Shown: positions 44,135-55,100 of the stretch, piece after piece
Position numbering within the stretch: the stretch's first letter is position 1
Layout of the letters: every line of letters begins with the position of its first letter
Assembly (NCBI RefSeq): GCF_003369915.1
Contig: NC_046674.1
Location: 23,377,657 to 23,441,656, forward strand
Length of the DNA: 64,000 bases
Direction of reading: 5' to 3'
Source: Drosophila miranda
Lineage: Eukaryota > Arthropoda > Insecta > Diptera > Drosophilidae
Notes under the pieces: model-generated
What the model was told of the DNA's origin: nothing
What the model saw: the letters and a program-made list of their open reading frames with translations, nothing else
Database searches by the model: none
Made by a program: the position numbers and the translations under genes

Positions 44135-47100
44135 ATGGATGAATTCGACGAGTGCACCCACAGTCTGCTCGATGTGGTCACCCATCTGGCTACTCTGTTG
44201 GCCGCCCAGGAGAGTGGCCCGAAACGGCCAACAGCTGCGTCTGTGGCCAAAAAGCGCAGCTGGATTTTCGAGGCTCTGCTGCGGAATGGCACAATGCCGT
44301 CCTCCACCAAGGAGGCGTTCTTGCGGAAGGTGTGCCTGGAAATGAGGGGCGATCGAAAAAACGAAATGTTGCGCCACTTTCAGCACATACTCGGCTGTCA
44401 GGATCCATTCATCGAAGATGCTGGCATCCCTTTGCAGATGGAGTCTGATGGCTGGAAGGTTTCAAGGTTCAGGCTCAAGCTGTTGCAGCCAGGACCACTG
44501 CAGCTAAATAAACCTGCCGACGGCAGTGAAGGCTATGCCGCTCTAAATGACCGTAAAAGAACGATGTTAACGTCCGTCGATGATTTGCGACGGCAAGGCA
44601 AGCCACTCCAGTTCCAGCCCCGCTTTGATTTTCTATTGAGCAGATTCGGTGTGCACCGCGCTGCCCCCAAGCGCCAGCAGTTGGTGGCCGCCTCCGTGAC
44701 TTGCTCCGCCATCTCAGAGTCCATGGCTCGCATAAGGGAGCCCAAGGACCAAATGATGCGCTTGACATATCGCCTGCCGCTGCCAGTAAAAAGGCCTTTG
44801 CCGGGTCTGATGGGCCGGGAAAAGCTGGAGAGGAACTTCATCGCCGAGGCCAAGCCTGAGAAGCACTTTTTGTCGGATATCAGCATGAGCAATGAACTTT
44901 TGCTTCTCCAGAACAAAGATTTGGTGCTGTACTACATCGATCAGGCAGAGCTCATTGATCATTTGAAGAAGGCCGCCGCTGGCCTGCAATCGGAGACGTT
45001 CGAGTGCCCAGCCGGAGGCGGGGATCAGCTCCAAATAAAAAGAAACACTACAGTGCGGACTGTGCTGCCCGAGGTGCTGTCCGATTTTGTACAGCCCTTC
45101 CTAGAGTCTGGCACCGCCTTCCGTCGCCTGAGTGCCCGCATCAAGAGCCGAGGGCCTCGTCTGGAGGGACCCCTTAATCGGGTTAATATCCCACTCTCGA
45201 ATCTCAATCTTTAAAAATACTAAAGTCTATCGTCTTATGTTTTCAGGCCATGCGGGACACAATCATTGATTTGTTGGCCACCAATCGACAGTTTTTTCTC
45301 TCCCTGCCCGCCGAAAGCTTTTCGCAGCTGCTGATGAGCGCCCAGCACGCCATGCGACTGCTGCAGCATCTCGAGAGAATGTTCGAGACGGAACCTAGTT
45401 GTAAGAACATGACACATACCGATCCCATTCTTAACTGCCCACCATAATTCTTGACCGACATTTCCAGTGAACTTGCACTCTGGTGTTTCGGGGACATTTA
45501 TACTAGCCAGCATCGGGTCGGCCATCGACAAGTGCAGCAATACCGACTTCTTGCAGCTGCTGATGTATTTGCTAAAGTGCATGTGCCAGACCTACTTTGC
45601 CCAGCTCCAGCGATGGGTCTACAAGGGCGAACTAGACGAAGCGGTGAACGAGATCTTTATCAGACGCCGTGCGCCATTGGATCGACAGATCGACGAGTGC
45701 AGCAAAGAGTTCTTCGATAAGGCATATCAGGTGCACGAGGAGGAAGTGCCAGACTTCTTGTCGGGCTGCGAAACTGTCATTCTCCATTGTGGAAAATACA
45801 ATCGCCTGCTCAAGGCTTGCAATGCTCAGGTGAGAGCGATTTAACTGAAGGAAAACATGAAAGGTTCCCTCTTATAACCAATCGCATACAATTGCAGCAT
45901 CCCGCCTTTGATGTGGCATACCCCGATATAGTTGTTTGTCTCTCGGAGCAGCAGCTTACGGCGATGCGCAGGAACTTGAACGATAAATACAACAGGATCC
46001 GACAAACCTTTGAAAAGTGCAGCATGAAAAGCATCTTTGAGGAGCGGATGGCATCCAAGCTTCGTTTCAAGAACCGCATGGTCGAGCGAACGGAGTCCTT
46101 TATTGCTGCCTGGGAGGAGGAGCAGCGCAAGCTCCTCCTGGAATCGAATGCCAAAAAGCGGCTGCTCTACGACAAGATCAACGCAGAGCAGGAACTCCAG
46201 CAAAGGAATCGTGTCCAGCAGCGCCGCCTGGAGGTCGTTCAAGAGCTGCAGCATCAGCGGGACCGTGAACGGTACGAGGATCAGCTGCTGGAACGGGAGA
46301 AGCTGGCTCTGATAAATAAAATACAAGTACTCCGACAGCGGGATCTGGCAGCAGAGGATGCTTCAGGATGGGAAATGGCCGAGAGCCCAGATAATAGTTC
46401 AAATACCAGCTTTAAATCTTGCCTTGAAGGCTCAGACGCAGATCAACAGACAGACGCAGACCCTTCTTCATCGGTTGATGAAGAACAAAATGCAACAGAC
46501 CCTCGTAAATCCGTCGATGAAGAACAAAATGCAGTAGACCCAGAGCCTGCCCCTGCCTCTGTCGTGCCATATCAAAGAACTCACTCGGATTTTCTCAATT
46601 CCAACGAAGAAGAGCCCTCTTTGCCCTCAGAGCTGGACCGCAATCGTCGGAAAATGTTGTCCTCCGCCCTGTTGCAGGAATGCCAATCGGAGGTGCATCT
46701 GGAGGAGTCGTCAAGCACAGGAACAGAGCTAAGGGCCTTCCTGCCTCCGGACATCAACATGAACCTCAATAGGTTGGAGGAAACCACGGAGCAGAGTGAT
46801 CTGCAGCGGAACCGACAGCGTATGCTGCAGCATGATGGCTTCAATGCCTTCAACTCCATGGAGGATGTGCACACCGAGCGCGTCAAGTGCCAGCTGAGGT
46901 CGGACTCGCCGCTGGCCAGGAATCGGCGACGGGTGATGGCAAGCGAGTTTGATATTCCAAACATTTGCAGAAAAGCTACCATCCCATTGTCCTCGATTGC
47001 AGAGAGCGGCTTGCACTTGCCCCTCGAACTGAACAAGCTACATGTGGAGGTGCCTCTGGATGCTGCTACTCCCATGTCCACCACATCCGATGTGGATATC

Positions 47101-48505
47101 GATGGGCTCTCCGACCACAATCCTTTCAAAGAAGAAGAGTCTGAGACAGATGCAACGGATTACAACAACGGACATGCTCTTATGAGTAATGCCGGTCATG
47201 AAGAGGATCCTGCACCGCTTTTGCCGGCCAATCCATTGGCTGTTGAGCCTGCACCAGCGTCTGTGGAGAGAAGAGTAACTTCAATGACCAGCAGACTCCC
47301 AGCGGTTAGCTGGCCAACAAATTTTGGAAAGATAGCGGAACACGAAGAGCCTCAGATCTCAGCCGTTTTGGTGCCAGAGTCGTGTAATCCATTTATGGCC
47401 AGGCGCTGCCTGCAGATGTCCGTGATGGAGCCCGTCAGTGCGCACTACGCGCTGCTTCGCAACGAGGTGCTACGTATCTTCAAGGAGCAGCACATCTATG
47501 AGCACTTTCGCATGCTGCGAAACTACTTCTTTCTGCTGAACGGCGAGTTTGGGACACAGCTCACGGGCGGGATTTTTGGCAACATTAGGGCGGGCATGGA
47601 TCCCCGCAGCCTCTGCCAGAAAGGTGTGCTGGACGTCATTCTCAACAACGCGCTAGGAGGCTGTGCGGCGTCCGACGACACCCTTGTGGCACAGAATCTC
47701 ACATTGGACTGCACAAAGATACCGGATGGCCTGGACTTTATGTCGCTGGAGGCCACGGGCATGCTGACGCTAAAGTGCAAGGTAAATTGGCCGCTTAACT
47801 TGGTGATTAGCGGTGAAACAATCACCAAGTACGGGCAGATCTTTGAGCATCTGCTGAAGCTGCGGCACGTCACCTTTGTGCTCGAAGGCGCCTTCCAGCA
47901 CCTACAGCACCTGGCCAAGCTGCACGGAGCAGCACTCCGCACTGCGCTCCAGTTTAGGCACCTGCAGGCGGTGCGCCACAAGCTGTCGCACTTTATGACC
48001 ACGTTACAGACCCATCTCCTTGCAAACGCGTTGCAGGCCACGTGGAACGCCTTCAAGAAGGACTTGTGTGGCTGCGACTCCATCGAGGGTCTCTACCGGA
48101 TGCATGTGGCGTATTTGAAGCGGGTAGCATTCCTGGCACTGCTCAATCGTCGTAGCGCCAAGATCAAAGAAACAATTGACAGCATTCTTGTGATTGTGTT
48201 GAGGTTTTGCAAGTATGTTTTCCCCCATTTAAAATGGTCGACGGAGATCTAATTGATCCTTCCCTTACAGGGTTCTTCAGTCGCAGTCCTTCGTGATCGA
48301 CGGCGAGGTGTTTGTGCATCCGCGCTACAAGCGCCTGGCGCACGAGGAGGCAGAGTTCGAGAAGTTCCTGCAATACTTCATCTACTTAGGCAACAAGTTG
48401 GCTGCCTCTGGGTACCAAGAGGAAATCGGAGACCTGATACGTGTTATTAATTTTAACAACTATTACAAGTTATCTGAGGGTTCCACATCGACCAGCAAGA
48501 ATTAG
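44135..48505 (+). CDS. Grip163: Gamma-tubulin complex component 6 (GCP6), Grip163
   Basis: A subunit of the gamma-tubulin ring complex that nucleates microtubules at centrosomes and spindles. Five phase-consistent exons (44135-45181, 45247-45400, 45468-45829, 45898-48212, 48271-48505) encode about 1370 aa; fly Grip163 is about 1350. The N-terminal GCP/Spc97 domain covers about residues 280-520. The middle (about 520-1050) is charged and coiled-coil, with the Glu/Gln/Arg-rich helix at about 580-670. Next come a duplicated SVDEEQNA block and three spaced RNRRxM-type motifs (about 767, 823 and 860). The C-terminal GCP domain (about 1050-1370) starts near NPFMARRCLQMSVMEPVSAHYALLRNEVL. The ATG at 44135 is chosen because frames further upstream lack ATG. 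AATAAA is at 48707. The assignment to GCP6, not another GCP, rests on length and the long central insert. Confidence 0.9.
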
Positions 48506-48706
48506 ATGTAGTTAACGAGCGGCCATTATCGACAGAAACTGGTCTACGATCTGTTCGAAGCAAGTGAGAAAAGGCTGTATAAGATTTTAAGGATTTTAAG
48601 AATGTATGCTGCTTGAAATTACTAGAACTTAAAGAAACCTGTAGCTAGTGCTTATTAAATAATGTTGAATTTTTCCCTATGTATAAAATGACAATTGTTT
48701 TAATGG

Positions 48707-48712
48707 AATAAA
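48707..48712 (+). terminator. Polyadenylation signal of Grip163
   Basis: AATAAA lies about 200 bp after the Grip163 stop. Confidence 0.65.
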
Positions 48713-49213
48713 AAGAGTTATGTGCGACTAGAGAAAGACTGTGTATACACGCGTGCAGTCTTCCATGGAGGGGCTTTCTGAAAACTTGATCCATATTGGT
48801 ATGTTCTTTCTGAACAGTCGGAACAACTGGTAAAGACTGGCCCAGTACTAAGATCCGAAAAATGTGTACGTGAGCAAAATCAGGATTGATATTCCCGCCG
48901 CGTATTCTGTGAGTATTCCAAGTACAACGTTAAAATGGGCAGCAACAAATAGAAACCAAACAAGCGATTAAGAGAATTTTGCGACGACGACATAGTAAAA
49001 TTAATAAGGGCGGTCGAGCAGGCGGAATTGTTATGGAATTTAGGGAATGAAATACAGGTTGATTACATTTCTGTTCCGGAATAACGGATTTATTAAATAT
49101 TGCGGTGCTTTAGCGCCCACAATTAATACATGCTTTCAAATAAAATTTGAACTTTAAACTGATTTTATTTGTAAACAAACGCATAACAGTGTAGCCGTAG
49201 GGCATGCACACCT

Positions 49214-49375
49214 GGTCACACTCGGCCGCTAGCTAAATATATGGAACGTTCTGCAAGCAAACCTATTTTCGGATCTGAATATTAGGAGTTAAGTGGGTTA
49301 AATTCGTCTTCTTCATCGGTATATTTACGGTATATTTTGAAAAAGACGGCATATTTCGGTATATTTCTGAGAGTC
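49214..49375 (+). promoter_or_regulatory. Candidate viaf promoter: motif 1-like site and motif 6-like array
   Basis: TGGTCACACT (49213-49222) matches Drosophila core motif 1 (YGGTCACACTR) except the last base. At 49316-49375 there are three or four GGTATATTT units, including TTTCGGTATATTT, matching motif 6. The pair stands 100-260 bp upstream of the viaf ATG (49476), as expected for a TATA-less housekeeping promoter. Confidence 0.55.
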
Positions 49376-49475
49376 GTTTAATCCGCTGTCCATGAGTCAT
49401 TTGAAGATTCGGTTTTATTTTTATCTCTTAATTGTATCCAATTCGCTACGTTTTTAACACCAATAATCACTGACA

Positions 49476-50382
49476 ATGCAGGTGAGGGGTAGATTTCCAG
49501 GCATGGCCAGCGCCTGCTGTGCTGGAAACGCTTGGAGTTCCACATTTGTGGGTGTGTGCTGCACCTGAAATATGAAATGCCATATTTGGGCAGATGCGAG
49601 TCGCAGTGGCAGGCCAAAAATAAATGGACTGTGAATGAAAACTCACGTGGCTCGGTCTTTTGCAGGACCCAAATGAAGACACCGAGTGGAATGATGTGCT
49701 GCGGGCCAAGGGAATCATTGGACCCAGGCATAAGGAGGCCGAAATCACAGAGGACCAGATCCAAGTGCTGATGGATGAAGCGATACAGCGGCGCACAGAC
49801 CTGCCCCATAGTGAGGGCCAGCGCGACAAAAAGATCAATGACATGTCGCTGGATGAGCTAGAGGAGCTGGAAGACTCCGAAGACGAGGCTGTGCTGGAGC
49901 AGTACCGCCAGAAGCGCATTGCGGAGATGCGCGCCACATCCGAGAAGGCCAGGTTCGGCAGCGTGCGTGAAATCTCGGGGCAGGATTATGTCAGCGAGGT
50001 TACCAAGGCCGGCGAGGGCATCTGGGTGGTGCTGCACCTGTACGCCAACGGCGTTCCGCTCTGCGCTCTCATCCACCACCACATGAAGCAGCTGGCCGTG
50101 CGGTTCCCGCACACAAAATTCCTGCGCTCCGTTGCCACCACTTGCATACCCAACTTCCCCGAAAAGAACCTGCCCACGATATTCATCTACCACCAGGGCG
50201 CCATGCGCAAGCAGTTTATTGGCCCCTTGGAGCTGCGCGGAGACAAGCTGACGGTTGAGGAGCTAGAGTTTATGCTCGGTCAGGTGGGCGCCGTTTCCAC
50301 GGAGATAACCGAGGATCCCAAACCGCAGATCAGGGACAAATTGCTGTGTGAATTGGAGGACAAAAGCTCGGAGTTTTACTAG
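49476..50382 (+). CDS. viaf: Phosducin-like protein 3, viral IAP-associated factor
   Basis: Viaf (PDCL3 family) is a cytosolic phosducin-like co-chaperone for the CCT chaperonin that also associates with inhibitors of apoptosis. The first exon codes only Met-Gln (49476-49481), with donor GTGAGG. The second exon is 49666-50382, giving 240 aa, the same size as the D. melanogaster protein as I recall it. The N-terminus is acidic and helical (MQDPNEDTEWNDVLR, then DELEELEDSEDEAVLEQYRQKR). The thioredoxin-like phosducin domain covers about residues 90-205 (WVVLHLYANGVPLC, LPTIFIYHQG). The tail is acidic. It converges on the TPGS2-like gene, with only 153 bp between the two stops. Confidence 0.95.
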
Positions 50383-50502
50383 AGCTCACCTTCCCCCATC
50401 CACATCCAATTAAATCACCTTCAGAGATGATCTGTGTGCCCGTCTACTGATATTATGTTGTAGCATTTATGTTTCGTTGCCGTCTTGTGCTTTTTCTTCA
50501 CA

Positions 50503-50508
50503 AATAAA
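50503..50508 (+). terminator. Polyadenylation signal of viaf
   Basis: AATAAA lies 120 bp after the viaf stop, so the transcript probably ends at about 50525, almost touching the 3' end of the opposite-strand coding region (50536). Confidence 0.65.
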
Positions 50509-50535
50509 CCTTTACTTTTTTATAGAAATCCGGAT

Positions 50536-51636
50536 TCACTTATTACTCTGCTTGGCACTGCTGGCCGCCGCCGCCTTGGCCACGCTCTTTGGCTTGCCCC
50601 GGAATATGTTGGGATCGATGATGTTGTAAGGGTGCTCGCAGGCCGGATTGAGGACGCGGCCGCGCCTCAGCTCGTGCTCCTCGAGCAGGTGGGGGGCGAG
50701 CAGTAGGAAGAGCTGCTCGGTCCACGAAGGAAGGCCGAAGCTGGAGAAGCACAGCTCCCAGTAGGGTAGTCCCAGATGGGCGATGGACATCCGTAGGTAT
50801 TCGCTGAAGGTCTCCGCCAGGAACTGCCAGCTCAGGGTGTTCAGCTCCAGCAAATAGAACTTTGGATTATTCGAGCTTGTCGACTCGTACAACATGCATA
50901 CCTGGAAGAAACGGAAAGCAAGTCAATATCTGGAGTCTGAGGACACAAAAGAGATCTGTGTCACCTTTGCCATCTCGTTGATGTTGTTTATCTCGAATAT
51001 CTTGGACTTGGCCGTGATGGTTGGCGTGGCGTTTCCCCACTTGTCCTTGCCCGTGCCACTAGAGGCGCTCGGCATTCCCAGGGGCAAAAGACTGGCCGTC
51101 GAACTGGAGCCAGCTCCCGGCAGGTCAGACGTGGTGGCAGTCGGCGTATGAGCAACCCCACTGCTGGAGTGCGTCGTCTCGATGTTCTCCCGAAGAAGGG
51201 TCACCTGCAGCAGGTGCGGAAAGTAGATGTGTCCCACGCGGCGAATGTCATTGGCTGTCGGGTGGTGGAAGCAGGGATATGTGTAGGAGCAGGACTCCGC
51301 ATAGCACTACGCACTACTCACGCGCATACTGATAGCTCCAGTTGAGCACGAATCCGTCGGTGGACAGGTAGAACTTCTTCATGTCCTCCGGCAGGTAGAC
51401 ACAGTGTCTCTGCTCCCAGTTCACCACCTGGCAGGCGTTCAGCGGTTGTCGTCGCTCCAGGTTCACATTGCACACTCGTGGCACGGTCGCTGACAGGGCA
51501 TGAGGGTTTGCGGACGTGAGAGGAACGCTAGCTGGATGGTTCATCATTCCACCGGTGGATACTTACAGAGCGTCTTGATGAGGCCCAGCGTCAAATTTTC
51601 GTAGAATGCATCTTCCGGCGAGAGTTTCTTGTTCAT
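50536..51636 (-). CDS. TPGS2-like tubulin polyglutamylase complex subunit (SMI1/KNR4-type)
   Basis: Four phase-consistent exons, in transcript order 51567-51636, 51322-51489, 50965-51254 and 50536-50901, encode 297 aa; human TPGS2 is about 300 aa. The segment WEQRHCVYLPEDMKKFYLSTDGFVLNWSYQ resembles the LPEDLxxFYLxTxGFxxxW core of the SMI1/KNR4 fold in TPGS2, and the C-terminal part (FYLLELNTLSWQFLAETFSEYLRM, LGLPYWELCFSSFGLPSW) also fits. In vertebrates TPGS2 belongs to the complex that adds polyglutamate chains to tubulin. The middle (about residues 110-160) is a Ser/Thr/Gly-rich insert. The ATG at 51636 is the first in frame. The family call is from remembered motifs, so the exact orthology is moderately sure. 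Confidence 0.75.
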
Positions 51637-52147
51637 TATTAAATAATTTTCGCCAAACAAAAAATTGTGTGTCACTTTTACGTATCAAACGTGTGTTGCT
51701 ATTACTTTTTCTTAGCTTCCAGCTTGATTCGAGCAAACAAAACCTCACACCGGCTGTAAACATGTTGTGTTGGAAACGGCAGGTCCGGCGGGGTGCTAGC
51801 TAGTTCCTGGCTATAATAATTTTATAGCTGGCAGAAGACTACGGCTATATTTGGGGAGAACTCGACCTACCCCGAAATGGTAAAGGATCAGAAAACTTCA
51901 ACCGACTTACAACATTGAAAGGGATTTATTTACAATTTATCATGAGATCGGTAAAGCTACAAAAATAAGCAGTGGACGGACAGTCGACAATTAACCGTAA
52001 TTTGCGAATGGGGATAGAGTTCCATTGACATAATGGAGGTGAGAGTGTTTTTTTTTTGAGCTATTACTCGGCATTGCTTGTGGTCTGCAAGTTGCGGTCT
52101 TATCCCTTGCTCGACACGTTAGCCTCGCTCTCGGCCTCCTCCTCGTG

Positions 52148-55100
52148 TCAGGGCACCTCCCAGACGGTGGACTCAACAGACCGTCGAGGCCGGGCGGCCA
52201 CCTCCACATGGGCATCGAGTCCGTCGCTGAGGCGACTGAATCGTCGTGCCCAGCTGCCGCGGTTGGGGCCCTGGCTGCCGGCCACCGATGTCCGGTTGCT
52301 GGCATCTCGGAACAGACTCATGATGTCCTGGCTGTCGCCCTGGGCCCGCTTGATACCGTGTTGGTACTTAGCCTCCTTGGCCAGCAGCTGTTCGCGCTGC
52401 ATCTGCGTCTTCACCTCGGACGGCACATCGGGTATGATGAATTGCATGATGCCGGTGATTACAAACACGACGTGCTGCTCAGGGTGAAAGGAAAATTAAG
52501 CGACAGTCCTTTTAGCGGATGGACTCTAACTACAGACCTCAAAGACCACGACAAAGGCTAGACGAGCGGCGAACACGTGCCAGTAATGGGGACTCAGGCC
52601 ATAGGCATCGTAGTCCTTGGGGCCGTTCCTGCAAAGGGATTATGAATGGTTGTGAGCATCCGTGGGGGAGATACCAAAGGATTTCGGCCTACCGATAGCC
52701 CCGATATTGACAGGTGTCTGGATCGCGTTCGCTGACCGAGGCGCCCCACTCCTCCTTGTAGTCCGAGGTATTAAATATCGAGAGCGAATGCTCTATGTAG
52801 CCGGCTAGGGTGTGGGTCTCTGAGTATACGAACTTGTAGACCATGCGCGGTATAAAGTCGCTGGTGTAGGCGATCACGAAGGCATTCGAGACGACGGCCG
52901 TGTAGGTGATGATTCGCAGGATGCCGTACCAGGCCCCAATATCCTCGACGCGCTCGGCCAGTGGGCGCCTAGCCTGCGTCACCATCTTGTATGCATCCAG
53001 CCGGATCTCGGCCACATTGTTAAGAAGCGCAAAGAGCGGGGCCAGGGGAAATGCGGCCACGAACAGGGTGACGAAGCCGTATTGCAGAACTATTTTTGAA
53101 GAGATTAGTCTCATGGAAGGCACCTTCTAGGACGCTACTCACTCATCTCCAGGTACTCATCGAAAAGGGCGAGGCGACCCGGGTCCTGCATATGGTAGTC
53201 CTGCTCCCAAGCCATGTGCAGATGTGACTCGTCCTTTGTCGCCTGGAAAGTGAAATAAAACGAAAATTTGAACGATCTATTGGGTCAATCCGTACCTCGA
53301 TTACCTGTTTGTGTTTTCGCTGGCGCCACCAGTTCCAGAACTTGGGGAACAGATACTCCATAAAGTTATTCCAACACTGCTTGCCCACCATGATGATGGC
53401 CAGTTGGATGCAAAGCTCGGACAAGCATCCCGCCGGGTCACAGATGTCGTTCTTCAAACGGAAAAACTCGCTCCGCCGCGCCCCTTCGTCCCCGGGATAG
53501 TCGAAGAAGCGGCCCTTGAAGAAGGCAATATAGATGAGCGACGAGTAGAAGTTCATAAACTCAAAGAAGAAGATCTTGAACGTATAGGAGTCCTCGTACT
53601 CGGTGTGGGTGCGCGGATTCTCCAAATTCGTTAGCCTGATTGCCATGCGATGATAGATCTGTGCACAAAAAAAGAAGCGTACATCAATAACAAGTGTTTT
53701 TGAACTCCGGGAGCGTAACGTACTCGTGTGAGTATCATTATGACCACCAGATTGATCAAGGCGGCTGTGACACTGGTGAAAAGTTTGGCATGCTCCTTCA
53801 CGAAAAATCCACCGCCGCCATAGATGACCGACACCAGCGTAATGCGGTACAGGATGGTACCCAGGACAGCGGACAGCACCACGGAGATCTGAAATGGACC
53901 AAGAACGGAGTTGAATTATTAAATGACTAGAGGCTAAGCCTCTGCGCAAGCCTCTCTAGCGTCGCTCTTGCGCCGACTCCCGTCGCACTTGCTTAAGCAA
54001 CAAGCAAAATAGCATCGATGCATCGCGATTTATCTAGAATCTACCAGCAGAAACCATTATGACTCAAATTTCTAACAACATTACACGGAGGACAGTATCA
54101 AAAGGAAACAGAAAACGATTATGTGTGTGTTGCTATCTCATTTCCCTCCACCAGGTGCGCACACCGCACGAGGGAGAGTGGGAGAGATAGAGAGTGAGAG
54201 ATAGAGATAGAAAGTGAGTGATCGAGAGTGAGAGATAGAGATAGAAAATAAGTAAGCGCGTGGACGAGTTATCGTAGTATCCTTTTATCCTTTTGGCTAG
54301 AATAATGATTCGATCTAAGCCAGATTCAGCAATCTGGAAAATATTGTGGACTCGTCCTTTGGAAGGGCGGAAGCGTGTGGGGCGAAACTTTGTAATACAC
54401 GTGAAATAGTGTGATATCACAGGAATACCTCGCATTTGATTGCGAGGCGCTCATCAAGACGGACGGCCGGAAAGACAGACATAGCTATATCGACTCGACT
54501 ATTGACGCTGATCAAGAATATACATATATTCTTTATGGGGTTGGAGACGCTTTCTTCTGGGTGTTGCAAGACCACGTCGACGACAGAAATAGAGAGATAT
54601 TTTTTAATTTGAGCACCCACCATAAAGAGCACCGCACTGCCGGTGACAACGAATCGAATGGCCCGGTTCCAGGTGGACATGTAGGGCTCCTTCTCGCGTG
54701 TGACGGGATTCATTCGGAATGTAGTCGCATTAGTCTCGAACTCGGGTCGGTTCTCCTCATCCATGTCGACGTTGTGCAAATCCCATTCCCAAACAAGGAC
54801 CGACTGTTTGCGTTTCCATAGCTCCAGAAAGGTGGTGGCTATTGGCAAAAGATGACTTTTTTCCTGATCCTACTTATGGCACTGTAGAGACACTTACCCC
54901 AGAAGGACATGAATATGGCGAAGAATACAGTCGAGGGATTGTCAAATAGGTAAGTGAGACGCGAGAAGAGGCAGGACTCTGACAGCCTCTGGTAGCTACA
55001 AGCCTTGTCACAGAGTGGGCATAGGGTGATGTTGCCGGTGCCAAACTCGTTGCATATCTCCTTGCTGGGCGTGTTGTCTTCGGACTCCAGGGTGGCCAAG

